DNA of 64,000 nt from Apium graveolens (taxonomy: Eukaryota; Streptophyta; Magnoliopsida; Apiales; Apiaceae), in NCBI RefSeq assembly GCF_009905375.1, contig NC_133653.1, positions 91,499,671-91,563,670 on the forward strand. The letters are read 5' to 3'. Below the pieces are notes generated by a model. It was given only the letters and a program-made list of their open reading frames with translations. It was not told where the DNA came from and ran no database searches. Shown in pieces: positions 43,723 to 55,736 of the stretch; position 1 is the first letter of the stretch, and each line of letters begins with the position of its first letter. Made by a program: the position numbers and the translations under genes.

Positions 43723-43790
43723 TGCCATTCAGGACACCTCAAGTTGATAGTGAAAGAGTCATAGTTCAGAACTAAGTTAAAGTGAACCAT
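43723..43790 (-). pseudogene. small accessory ORF of Sirevirus B, 5' part
   Basis: The ATG at 43790 opens MVHFNLVLNYDSFTINLRC, aligned to MVRYNMFLNNQTFTMELSC of A. It is interrupted after 68 bp by gypsy-2 and continues at 9420. Confidence 0.75.
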
Positions 43791-43870
43791 GTTTGTGATG
43801 AGTGAAAAAGAAATGAGTTTGAGAGTTTGAGAGAAAATGAGTGATGTGTTTGCTGTAATGAGGTGTTGGT

Positions 43871-43946
43871 TTATATAGCCAATAGAATATCAAGAGACGC
43901 AAGGAAAATTGAGTGGTTATAGGTAGAAATAATTCTACCGCGTCTC
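43871..43946 (-). promoter_or_regulatory. TATA box and upstream nested palindrome, small accessory ORF of Sirevirus B
   Basis: TATATAA (43871-43877, - strand) lies about 80 bp before the ATG, with a C/T-rich leader (TTTTCTCTCAAACTCTCAAA). Upstream are GAGACG (43894-43899), the near-palindrome GGTAGAAATAATTCTACC (43922-43939) and CGTCTC (43941-43946), matching A in order and spacing. Confidence 0.6.
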
Positions 43947-45199
43947 CCTAGACTGTTGAGAATAATAACAGCCATTGGAAGTTTAAAACAGGATTTAATG
44001 CGCACACGAAACAAGTAAAAATTATTGTGCATAGACGTGTACCATCAACCCAAATTATGTTGACTGTTAATATCTCACCCAAACATATTCTGATTTTAAA
44101 TAAGACTGTTTCAGATTTTAACCACAAATAAGTCAAGTAAAGAATCAGAGTTTAATATCAGAACTTAGACTTATATCAGAACTTAACAGTCATCAGAACA
44201 TGATTTCTTAACTCGAAAAGTGAATGCTTATTTCTGTAATTCTTCATACAAATACTGATTTCGTTTCTTCAGAACTTCCATCAGAACTTGTCCTCAGAAT
44301 TTATGCAACTGACACTTAAACTGTTCATCTAAAAGAACATTTATCACCAAAGTCATTTTCATCATTCAAATGGAGTGTATATGTGTGCAGTAAGCTAAAT
44401 ATCAGATAAAGATTAAAGTCTGATTCACTTCAGTACATCTTAGAAATAAGGCATAACTAAGAACTTTGCTCAAAATATGTCATGATTCTGAAGTCTACTT
44501 TAGAATGAGTTCATGCATGAGTCCACCTCAACTGTTTTGTGCTCATTTCATGCATCTTTTGAAATTTCATTTTACAGTGGCTTCTCAGTGTAAGTGAGTC
44601 ACAACTGCTTATCAGAATTTATTCTATTATCAGAGTATTTCTCCAGTAATCATAGAGTGTGAAAAGTCACCAAGAAAAATATTTATTTTGCTTTTCTGAT
44701 GCATATTACTTAATACCAGCAATGCACTTGGGTCTTCCCTTCCACAGTTTTTACTCTAGATCTCAAAGGAGTACCTGATTTAATTTCTTTTTCTTTTGAT
44801 TAGTGAGGTTTATCAGCACTTAGTACATCCATCAGATTTACTAACATCAGAACTTAACAGATAAGAAGCACTATTCCGGTTTGTGACTTAGTAATGAGAT
44901 ACACAAAGTAAACTTCAACTAAGCTCAGTATCAGAATTTGCTTGTGTTGAGATATTTCCACATAAACAATTACTTCAAACATGGGATCTTTAGTATATTA
45001 AAGACTACTAGGTCAGCATCTAGCATAGTTATCCTCATTGGATTGAATAATCACAGAAACATTGATATCACTATCAGAGTTTAGAAATTCACATCAGACA
45101 ACAATCAGTACTTAAACAATGTTCAATTAAGCACAGAATACACAAAGATAGTAATATCTGTAAATAGTGATCATAAAGTCTGATGCATCAGAACAAAAA
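43947..45199 (-). other. non-coding region between pol and accessory ORFs, Sirevirus B
   Basis: No credible ORF. It has multiple ATCAGAACTT motifs (44158-44167, 44175-44184, 44280-44289, 44846-44855). It aligns with A 35688-36969. Confidence 0.7.
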
Positions 45200-48100
45200 C
45201 TAAGCAGATTTAGAGAAAGAACCTGAAACCATTCCAAGTTCATTTACCAATTTTGTAAAAGTAGCTTCACACAGTGGTTTTGTGAAGATATCTGCTAGTT
45301 GTTGATCTGTTGGAAGAAAGTGCAATTCCACTGTACCTTCATCCACATGTTCCCTTATGAAGTGGTACCTAATGCTGATGTGCTTTGTCATTGAGTGTTG
45401 AACTGGATTACCTGTCATAGCAATAGCACTTTGATTATCACAGTAAATAGGGATTTTAAAATATGTTAACCCATAATCCAGTAACTGATTCTTCATCCAA
45501 AGAATCTGTGCACAGCAGCTTCCTGCAGCAATGTACTCTGCTTCTGCAGTTGATGTGAAATTGACTTTTGTTTCTTGCTAAACCAAGAAACCAATCTGCC
45601 TCCAAGAAATTGGAAGCTTCCACTTGTGCTTTTCCTGTCAATTTTGCATCCTCAAAATCTGCATATGAGTAACCTATTAGTTTAAAATCTGATTCTCTGG
45701 GATACCACAATCCCAGATCAGCTGTTCCCTTAAGATACTTGAAAATTATTTTCACAGCTGTTAAGTGAGGTTCTCTTGGATCTGCTTAAAATCTTGCACA
45801 AAGACAGGTAGCATACATGATATCAGGTCTACTAGCAGTTAGATAGAGTAGAGAGCCAATCATACCTCTGTAATCAGTAATATCTACTGATTTACTAGTA
45901 TCCTTATCCAATTTTGTTACAGTGGCCATGGGAGTGGATGCACTTGAACAATCTTGCATTCCAAATTTCTTCAGCAAATTTCTGGTGTACTTGATTTGAC
46001 AAATAAAAGTGCGTTCTTCATTCTGCTTGACTTGAAGGTCCATAAAATAGCTAATTCCCCTATCATACTCATTTGATATCTTGACTGCATCAGTTTGGCA
46101 AAATTCTTGCAAAGTCTATCATTTGTAGAACCAAAAATGATATCATCAACATATATCTGTACCAAAAGTAAGTCCTTTCCATGGTTGAGGTAGAACAGTG
46201 TTTTGTCAATAGTTCCTCTGTTAAATCCACTTTCCAGAAGAAATTGAGCTAAAGTCTCATATCATGCTCTTGGAGCTTGCTTAAGGCCATAAAGTGCTTT
46301 ATCAAGCCTGTAGACATGATTTGGAAATTTGGAATCTACAAAGCCTGGAGGTTGTTCAACATATACTTCCTCTTCCAACTCTCCATTGAGAAAAGCACTT
46401 TTCACATCCATTTGAAAGACAGTAAACTTTTTGTGAGCAGCATACGCCAAAAATATCCTTATGGCTTCCAATCTAGCAACTGGTGCCAATGTTTTATCAT
46501 AATCAATTCCCTCCTGTTGAGAATATCCTTTTGCAACCAGCCTTGCTTTATTCCTTGTAATTATGCCATCACTATCAGTTTTATTTCTGAACACCCACGT
46601 TGTACCAACAACAGATCTGTTCTTTGGTCTTGGCACTAGGGTCCAGACTTTGTTTCTTTCAAATTCATTTAACTCTTCCTGCATTGCTTGCACCCAATCA
46701 GTATCTTGAAGAGCTTCTTCCACTTTCTTTGGTTCAGTCTGAGAAAGAAAAGAATTATAGAGACATTCACTTAAAGTAGCTATTCTAGTTCTGACACCTA
46801 TATCAGGATTTCCAATAATTAAGTCAGGTGTATGTGATTTAGTCCACTTCCTTGCAGATGGAAAGTTTTCTCTAGAACTGGATGCTCCCCCATGATCCAT
46901 GCCATCTTCATCAACATTTTCTGATGCTCCCCCTGAAACTATGCTCTCTGAGTTGGATCCTTCAGAATTTAAGTTATCTGAACTATCAGAACTTGGCTTA
47001 TCAGAACTTGTTGAATCAGAACTTGAAGAGCCAGTTGTATGTTCTGATGCTTCTTGAGATGTGGTTGTTTCTTCAGTATGCTCCCCCTGCACAGGTGCAT
47101 CTTCCTTTGGCGTAATCACCACAGTTTCAATAACATCAGAGTTTAATCCATCAGAGTTTGCAGTATCAGGATTTAGACTATCAGGATTTTCAGTATCAGA
47201 ATTTAAGTCTTCATTTTCAAATCTCAGCTGATCATGATCATTAAAATCTTCAAGTCCAGTAATCTTCTTATCATCAAAGGAGACATTGATAGATTCAATG
47301 ATAACCCTTGTTCTTAAATTGTAGACTCTGGAGGCTTTTATGGAAAGTGGATATCCAACAAAAATTCCTTCATCAGCTTTTAAATTAAATTTGGATAGCT
47401 GTTCAGGGTGCGTCTTAAGAACAAAACATTTGCATCCAAATACATGAAAATACTTCAGATTTGGCTTCTTTTTCTTCACCATCTCATATGGTGTCTTTCC
47501 ATGCTTGTTAATGAGTGTTGCATTCTGAGTAAAACAAGTAGTCTGCACAGCTTCAGCCCAAAAATAGGTTGGTAGCTTTGCTTCATCAAGCATAGTTCGT
47601 GCAGCTTCAATAAGAGTTCTATTCTTTCTTTCAACAACTCCATTTTGTTGTGGAGTTGTAGGAGCAGAAAATTCCTGCTTTATTCCATGGTCTTTGCAGA
47701 ACTCTTCCATGATCAAATTCTTGAACTCAGTACCATTATCACTTCTTATAATCTTCACAGAATCTTTGACCAATTTATCCAGTTGCTTGACATGATCAAT
47801 CAAGATAGATGCAGTTTCACTTTTTGTGTGCAAGAAATACACCCATGTGTATCTGATGAACTCATCCACTATGACCATAGCATATTTCTTCTTTCCAATA
47901 GACATGACATTCACTGGACCAAATAGATCTACATGTAGTAGGTGATAGGGCTCAAAAATTGATGATTCAGTCTTGCTCTTGAATCAAGATTTTCTTTGTT
48001 TTGCCTTCTGACATGAATCACAAAGGCCATCAGGAGCAAACACTGATTTTGGAAGTCCTCTCACAAGATTTTTCTTGACTAATTCATTTATATTGTTGAA

Positions 48101-48547
48101 ATTTAAATGAGAGAGTTTCTTGTGCCGATTCCAGCTTTCTTCAATTGATGCTCTACTTAACAGACAGATTGCAGAACCATCAGTACTTGTTGAAAGCTTG
48201 GCTTCATAAATGTTACCACGCCTGTATCCTTTCAGAACAACTTTGCCTGTAGATTTGCTTACAACTTCATATTGTTCTTCAAAGAAATCTACATGATAAC
48301 CTCTGTCATAGATTTGACTAACACTCAGCAAATTGTGTTTAAGTCCTGAGACCAGAGCTACTTCTTTAATGATGACATTCCCAAGATTGATATTGCCATA
48401 TCCCAGTGTTTTTCCAATGTTGCCATCTCCATAAGTAACACTTGGGCCAGCTTTCTCCACAAAGTCTGATAGCAGGGCTTTATTTCCAGTCATATGTCCT
48501 GAACATCCACTGTCCAGAACTAGGATGTTTTTCCTGTTGCCCTGCAA
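45200..48547 (-). pseudogene. pol: pol of Sirevirus B (protease, integrase, RT, RNase H)
   Basis: Protease LDSGCSGHMTG lies near 48510. Integrase has DDE motifs (HVDLFGPV in the broken part, [17 protein letters not shown]). RT runs from [14 protein letters not shown] (near 46640) through [29 protein letters not shown] and KQAPRA to the catalytic [14 protein letters not shown] (near 46140), then SRPDIMYA. RNase H ends with DIFTKPL at 45200. Breaks: TGA at 47984 (Ser in A), TGA at 46262 (expected Trp), a frameshift near 46100, TAA at 45786 (expected Gln), and one-base deletions near 45655 and 45560. The catalytic residues themselves are kept. Confidence 0.9.
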
Positions 48548-48559
48548 TCAGAAAGACCA

Positions 48560-50659
48560 CTAATGATTAGTTTTAAGGACCCATACTTGCTTGGATCCTT
48601 TGGCCTTATTAAGTTTGTTAACATTTGCAGCGGATTTATCATCAGAGTTTATGTTAACATTATTTTTATCTGCATTTACACTATCAGACTTTGTATCAGA
48701 ACTTACACTAGAAGGAACAATGCTAACTTTCTTTAAAGAAGGATTTATTAGATAATAATCGTAGTACAAACTATGATATTCCTTACAAGTATAAATGGAA
48801 TGCCATAAACTACCACAATGAAAACAAGGATTTTGTGGCCTATATCTAACAGACTGACTCTTAACTCCTGACTTTGAAGGTAAGGAGTTTATGTTCTTAT
48901 TCTTCCTGCAAAAAGAAGCCAGATGGTTAGAACTTCCACAGTTATGACATGTTTTTCTAGGAGCATTAGGAACAGGCTTATAATCATTAACTTTGGTTTT
49001 TGTTTAACAACTATAGGCTTAATTTCTACAGTTCCTTTATCATTCTTATCATCTCCATAACCTAAGCCCTCTTTCCAGTTTCCACTACTTAACAAATTCT
49101 GAGTTGTTCTTCCAGGGTTAGTCCAAGTCCTGATAATCTCTCTTTCTTTTTCTAACTCAGTTTTTAGAGATTCATTCATTTTAAGTACTTCATCCCTAAC
49201 ATAGAAAGCATCATCCCTATCTTTCTGAGTTTTATGGAACATGACTAACTCTTTTTCTAAATAATCATTCCTCTTTTTACAGGCAAGATTTTCAGAAGTT
49301 AATCTTTCACATGTTAAAGTTTGATCTCTATAACTAATGAACATGGTTTTAAGATATCTTCTCAACTCATTAATATCATAAGTATGAAAGGCATAAGTAG
49401 TTTGAGGTACCTTTAACTCAGCAGCTTCAGAACTGCTGTCAGCATTTGCCATCAAGGCATAGTTCACCTCACTTTCAGAATCTGAAGTGTCTGTCCAGCT
49501 TTTCTTCTTTGTGACAAGAGCCTTGCCTTTGTCACTCTTCACTTTCTTGCAATCAGGAGATATGTGGCCTTTCTCACCACAGTTGTAGCATTTGACATTT
49601 GTGTAATCTCCTCTGTCAGACATCCCTCCTTTGCCTTCAGATTTTCTGAAATTCTTCTTATCAGAACTTGCACCTTTCCTGGAAAACTTCTTTCCCTTCC
49701 TGAACTTTCTATATGCAATCCTTGTGATTCCTTTCACCATAAGAGCACACAGCTTCATCATCTCTTCATCAGCATCCATCTTAGGCAAGCTTTTAGTTTC
49801 TGAGTCATCATCACTATCAGAACTTGATGACTCAGTATCAGACTTTGTGATGAGCGCTTTTCCCTTGCCTTTCCTTGAGGTAGCTGCCTTGGGGGATTCT
49901 TCCTCAGCCTTAAGAGCAACTATCCTTGACTTTCCTCCTTTCCTCTTGTTTCTTTGTTCCATCTCAAGTTCATGAGTCTTGAGCATCCCATAAATTTCAT
50001 CAATAGTTGTTTCTTCAAGATTATAGTTGTCTCTTATAATTGTGGCCTTCAAATGCCAACTTTCAGGAAGAGCTAACACGAATTTAAGGTTTGAATCTTC
50101 AAGATCATACTCCTTATCAACTAGTGACAAATCATTCAAGAGTTTGACAAATCTGTCATATAAATCAGTCAGTGACTCATTAGGCTTTGAGTCAAAGTGT
50201 TCATACTCTTGAGTGAGTATAGTCTTCCTGTTCTTCTTAATCGAATCAGTTCGCTGGCATCTTGTCTCCAAGGCATCCCATATCTCCTTTGCAGTCTTGC
50301 AGTTAATTACCCTGTTTGACATTATCAATGGCACTATGTAGCAAGTGTTGTACCTTAGCATCCTTAGCAATTGATGCGATATCTTCAGCAGTGTAATCAC
50401 TCTTCTCCTTTGGTACAGACTTTGCTGCTTCACCTGCAACTACAACAACGAGTTTTGTTGGCTTGTGAGGTCCTTCATTGATTCTGTCAAGATATTCTGG
50501 ATCTATAGCTTCCAGAAATATAGTCATCCTCACCTTCCATATGGGATATTCAGATGGTTTCAGTATGGGAACTCTAATAGCCTCATATCGACTATGGATT
50601 TGAGTCTTTGGCGGTTCTTCAGTTTTGGTGGGCTTGGTTGGAGTTTCTGCTTCAGACAT
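48560..50659 (-). pseudogene. gag: gag of Sirevirus B
   Basis: The ATG at 50659 opens MSEAETPTKPTKTEEPPK. A 5-bp deletion near 50325 shifts the frame after SAIDNV. The core continues 50439-48995 with zinc knuckle CYNCGEKGHISPDC. An internal deletion of roughly 230 bp near 48990 removes part of the Lys-rich region and shifts the frame before the last two Cys/His motifs. The C-terminal part 48769-48560 is open and ends at TAG 48560-48562, in the same frame as the protease that follows. Confidence 0.9.
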
Positions 50660-50700
50660 GATTGTTTTTGGATCTTAAACTGTTTGTGTGTTAACAGATA

Positions 50701-50713
50701 GGCTCCGATACCA
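50701..50713 (-). other. primer-binding site of Sirevirus B
   Basis: TGGTATCGGAGCC on the - strand, one base different from the tRNA-iMet site of element A. Confidence 0.8.
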
Positions 50714-50715
50714 CT

Positions 50716-51312
50716 TGTTAGGTCACACACACTGTAGAAGGGGGTTTAATACAGTGTATAGTACAATCAAATCGAATTCAAAGAACACAAGTAACAGAAA
50801 ACAAACTTTATTAAACTCTGTTACAATGTAGAACTGTCTTCTGTCAGTGATGAACAAATATCACGAGAGCTGCTAGGGTTACAATGAATAATATTCTTGA
50901 TAATGATAACACTTATAGTGTAAACCCTATGTATGTGTTTATATATTACACAGTTACAAGATAATCGCTAATTGATATGGAATATAATTCTGCTTCCTAA
51001 AATATATCAATCAGTTATCTTTTTTTCCAAGTATTCTATTCTTCATAGAATTCCTTCTTCATGCATATCTCTTCTTGCGTTTGTCTTGATCTTCTTTCCT
51101 TTCAATCAGCCGTCTTCCTTATCTGAAAGTTTCCTTTAAGTCATGATATCATCTCCTGATAAATATCTCCTGAACCTTAAGTACTGATAACTTAAGTTCT
51201 GACTTCAGTATAAGTACTGATTTCAGTTAAGTACTGATTTATCCTGTTTAAGTAAGATCTGAAAACTAAACACAAATCATATTAGACATGACATTATTAA
51301 ATATATCTAACA
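50716..51312 (-). repeat. 5' LTR of Sirevirus B
   Basis: 597 bp, TGTTAG to CTAACA, clearly homologous to the LTRs of A but with many substitutions and indels. TATATAAAC at 50937-50945 (- strand). Its right neighbour is Sirevirus C, with TAATC (51313-51317) the expected TSD copy. Confidence 0.9.
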
Positions 51313-52335
51313 TAATCTGCCACCAAGATAATGGCACCTTCCAAAAGTGATTTTCCTTAGCTTAAAATTTGAATCTCTAGGATACCATAATCCTAAATTC
51401 ATGGTGCCTTTGAGATACTTAAAAATTCTTTTCACAACTAATAAATGAGGTTCTCTTGGATTAGCTTGGAACCTTGCACAGAGACAGGTAGCATACATGA
51501 TATCAGGTCTACTAGCAGTCAAATATAGGAGTGAGCTAATCATACCTCTGTAGTTAGTTATATCTACTGAAGAACTATTATTTAAATCTAACTTGGTTGC
51601 AGTGGCCATGGGAGTTGATGCAGTTGAGTAGTCTTGCATTCCAAATCTTTTGAAAAAAATCCTGGTGTATTTGGATTGATTAATGAAGATCCCTTCATCA
51701 GTCTGTTTAACTTGTAACCCAGAAAGTAACTCAATTCTCCCATCATACTCATTTAATACCTGGACTATATTAGCTTCGCAAATCTCTCACATAGTTTATC
51801 ATTAGTAGATCCAAAAATGATATTATCAACATATATCTGAATTAACAACAAGTCCTTACCATGGTATTTATTGAAGGGAGTTTTATCAATTGTACCTCTT
51901 GTGAAACCACTCTCTAACAGAAATAGAGCAAGTGTTTCATACCAGACCCTTGGAGCTTGCTTCAGTCCATATAGTGCTTTATCCGGTAAGTAGACATGAT
52001 CTGGATACTTTGGATCAATGAACCCTGGAGGTTGTTCAACATAAACTTCCTCTTCGAGTTCTCCATTTGGAAATACACTATTTACATCCATTTGGAACAC
52101 CTTAAAATTCTTGTGAGCAGCATAGGCTAGAAAGATTCTAATTGCCTCAAGCCTTGCAATTGGAGCAAACGTCTCATCATAATCAATGCCTTCTTGTTGT
52201 AAGTAGCCCTTTACAACCAGTCTTGCTTTATTTCTTGTAACAATGCCCTCACTGTCAGTTTTGTTTCTGAACACCCACTTTGTGCCAACTACAGATCTGT
52301 TCCTTGGTCTTGGCACAAGAGTCCAGACTTTATTA
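51313..52335 (-). pseudogene. pol: Sirevirus C fragment: RT and start of RNase H
   Basis: The - strand encodes [86 protein letters not shown] and the start of RNase H (CHYLGGRL). It is the third member of the same Sirevirus family and the host of B, which interrupts RNase H at 51312. Gypsy-3 interrupts the N-terminal RT side at 52335. The catalytic YVDD has become YVDN, and there is a frameshift near 51700, so it is a dead relic. Confidence 0.9.
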
Positions 52336-55300
52336 TATAACGACTGGGAAATTACACTTGTATTATATTGCAATAAAGATAAATTATGTGTTTTATTGTG
52401 TCATTTATGTGTAATTAGTCATAAAACCCTAACTGCTATGTGCTACATGTGTTCCATATCGTCAGGATATTATCCGGGTATTTATCTTCTATTTTATTTT
52501 GTGTATTCTAAATAAAATAATTGGCCTTATTTTTCTTAGAATGGCTTGTACCATCGCATTATTCTAAACATCCAGTTATTTTATAAATTTTCTCGTTTCG
52601 CGAAAAATGACTTTTGGGGCCCCTTCGGGTGTCAAAAACCCTACAAAAATCACATTATTATTTTTATTAAATTATAGGACTTTCAAATATTCCATTTCTT
52701 TGCATTTTTGAATTATTCACAATTTTTGCAAATTTTTGGCATATATATATTGTGTATATTAAATATTTAAAAAATAGAAATTAATACTCAAGCATTAAAA
52801 AATTAGGGGCCAATTAATTTTAATAAATGTATAATTAGGGCCTTAATTTTAATTAGGAGTATTATTTTATTTATTATAAATAGCCTAATTTTCATTTAAT
52901 TATTTATAATTAAAAATTAAAAATCAAAAAAATCAAAAAATTCTCTGGAATTCGGGTCGGACTTTTGAATTCGGGTTGCAGAATCAAGCAATGATTTTGA
53001 TCTGAATTCTGCACCAAATCAAGGCATTCAAGTACTCAAATCAAAGATTTTGATCTGATCTTTCTGTTTTTGATATCAATTTCAAGTTTTAATTCATTAA
53101 TCTTCAATTTCGAATTCTAGGGTTCATGTATGATTTGGGTCTTTTTGATTCTGGGGTTATTGAATGACTTTGATGATTTATATAGCTTTTCTGTGATGTT
53201 TACAATCGATTTATGCTAGTTAATTGAACGAACGATTCCTGGATAGTGAAGTTCGATTATTAGGGTTTATGTTAATTTTTGATTTATACGTTTTTAAGTT
53301 TGAATGATTTTTGGTTCCTGAGATGTTAGGGCTTTGATTGTAGATGTTATAATCTTTGATTTAAGCTATAGAACGTGGAGTTTCATGTACAGATGAAGAA
53401 AAACAATAGTTGACCGGAGTTTGGTTTGATTTCGTCGGAGATGGAGATTACGGGATGATTTTGGCTAGCTTTGGCTGGAATTTGATTGCTGTAGTGGATT
53501 AGAACTGAAACCCTGTGAAAAACACACCAATGGTGTTATTTTTGGTCTGAAAACGGGTCACCGGAATCCTGGCCGATTGCCGGATTCTGGGAATTTTCCG
53601 ATCATGTTCTTCATGACCCGGATCTGACCCGTTTGACCTGTTCATTTGACCCGCTTTTGATCCGTTTTGTCAGGATTTTTAGTTCTGACAAATGTTTTGT
53701 GGAATTCCTATTTTTATTTTATTTTTATAAATTATAAAAATCAAATTTATTTATTTTATAAATTGATTAATTAATAATTTAATTAATTGATTTATTTATA
53801 AATAATTCTGAAATATTTTCTAAAATTTGAAATTAATTAATTATTTCTTTAATTATTTATTATTTATTTATTATTTATTTAAAAATGATTAACTATTTTG
53901 ATAATTAATCAAATTATTTTGAATAAATCATAATAAATTCATTTTAATTCCAAAAATTATGAAAAAATCATTTTTAATTCTGATTTTTCCTAAATAATTA
54001 TTTAAAAATATTTTTGAGGTTCAATTATTTTGAATAATTAATTATATTGAATAATAAATTGATTTATTCTAATTTATTGAACAATAATTGAACCGTTTGT
54101 CCGATTTAAACGAAACGAAAGCCCTTCAACTCAGAAAAATGATCTGTTTTCATAAAAATAGTTTTAAATCCTAATTTCTTTTATAAGTGAGTCGAATTTC
54201 TATATTTATTTACTTATATGCCCTATTAATTATAGAGACGAGTCCATTAAATTCCAAAAATTAGGAAACGAGCCCGAGATTGTTCAGAAATGCGAATAGT
54301 GAGTCGATTTCGATTCTAAAAATTATTTTAAACCTAGAATGACTATGTGACTTATGTGCTATGTGAATTATGTGGTTAATCGAGTCCTAATTGTTAGTAA
54401 TTATTATACGTGTCAATTATAAGCGTACGGGTAGACGATATGGGCTACGTGAAGTCGGTTTGAGATGCGATTGAGATACAAGTTGACTAAATAATTGATA
54501 GACACAGCCAACAAGGCGGACCGAGCCAGTGTTAGAGAAAGGTGATATACTTGTGGTAGATCGCGTGAAAGATAAGTTTTTCCCTTATTCTAAATTCAGA
54601 ATAGTGAATTATTTTCAGATTCTTATCATATTTACACACTGATAATTCCTGTTCACAAACACTGATACACAATTATTATTCCTTTGTTCATATTTCATTT
54701 CGATTCCTGATTTCTCCTAATCCATTCAATCACTCTATTCATATTCTAATAGATTATATATATACATATCTTGATATATTCCATTGTTGGGATACATCAA
54801 AGCATACTGATTATTCCGGTTGCTCATCTGTGGACTGGATGATGACAGTTAGGATCAGGTATACACTTGATCTTACGGACCGGGAATGAACCGGATCCTT
54901 GTGTTGGACCGTGGAGTCTGGGTACCCGAATGGATCCATACATTGAGGTATGGATCTGTATCGTATCTTGACTGATCAGCGGAATATAGGTGTGAACTTG
55001 TGTCAAGTCTAGTTTATTGTTACTCGTAAATAGTGGCCTTCGTTCTCTATTGCAGAACTATACAGTTATCGATACAATAAGATTAACGGTCCATTTAGTT
55101 TTTCATAACACTGCTATATATTGTGGACTTATTGAGCAAAATTTTGGCTCACCCCCTTCGTTGTTATTTACCTTAATTGTTTTTAGTTAAGAAAGAGAAT
55201 GAAAACTATTCGGACTCACGTGGTAAAGAAGCGTGTCAAGCAGTGGGATCCTATAATACCAAGAGTGCTAATCCCAATCCAGGAAGAGAGTTTTGAGCTA

Positions 55301-55552
55301 CCTAAGCAGGTGCAGTGTAGATAGATGTGGTGTGAGTTTGAATAAAAATGAATGTAGTTTAAAACTTATTTAGATTATGGTTTGTAATAAAGATAGTGTG
55401 TTGTTCTTGTTTTCATACCTCAACTTGAAAAAATTCCGGATAAAATAGAAAGGGTTAGATATATGTTTATATTATTATTATACATGTTTGTATTAGTTTG
55501 GAGATTATCATGTAACCCCCAGATCTAGACCCCGGATTTGGAGGGCGTTACA
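52336..55552 (+). repeat. 5' LTR of gypsy-3
   Basis: It starts TATAACGACTGGG (probably from TGTAACG) and ends GGGCGTTACA, 3,217 bp. The left flank TATTA (52331-52335) is the likely TSD; the right copy is not visible. It contains an AT-rich block near 53740-54080. No credible ORF. Confidence 0.85.
52875..52882 (+). promoter_or_regulatory. TATA box in gypsy-3 LTR
   Basis: TATAAATA about 540 bp into the LTR, followed by a leader-like stretch. Motif and position only. Confidence 0.55.
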
Positions 55553-55555
55553 GTT

Positions 55556-55567
55556 TGACATCAGAGC
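55556..55567 (+). other. primer-binding site of gypsy-3, decayed
   Basis: TGACATCAGAGC, two changes from TGGTATCAGAGC, 3 bp after the LTR. Confidence 0.7.
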
Positions 55568-55736
55568 TGTAGGTTTTGGTCCTTGAAACAAGAACATTAG
55601 GATTAAGATAAGATAGGGAGATCACATAAGATAGACATAGGATTGTTAGGGTGTAGATAGATTTTAAGATTAGGAATTTATAAGTTTTAGGAATGCTGAG
55701 TGACCTTCTTTTGTCTTGTGTTTGGTGTATTATCAG

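Larger units (their letters stand above)
43718..51312 (-). mobile_element. Sirevirus B, right fragment (accessory start, pol, gag, 5' LTR)
   Basis: It continues the B element after gypsy-2: the 5' end of the small accessory ORF, a non-coding stretch, RNase H, RT, integrase, protease, gag, PBS and a 597-bp LTR. B is the same family as A but more decayed. It retains RT, so it is a better record of the ancestral pol. Its right end abuts element C; the left end and 3' LTR are outside the window. Confidence 0.9.

Noticed and set aside
54824..55006. 60-codon - strand frame in the gypsy-3 LTR
   Set aside because: Short, antisense to the element, and without motif or homologue in the window.
52336..55552. 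Possible host gene in the long stretch without ORFs
   Set aside because: It is bounded by LTR ends, a TATA box and a PBS, and contains no open frame with recognisable protein similarity.
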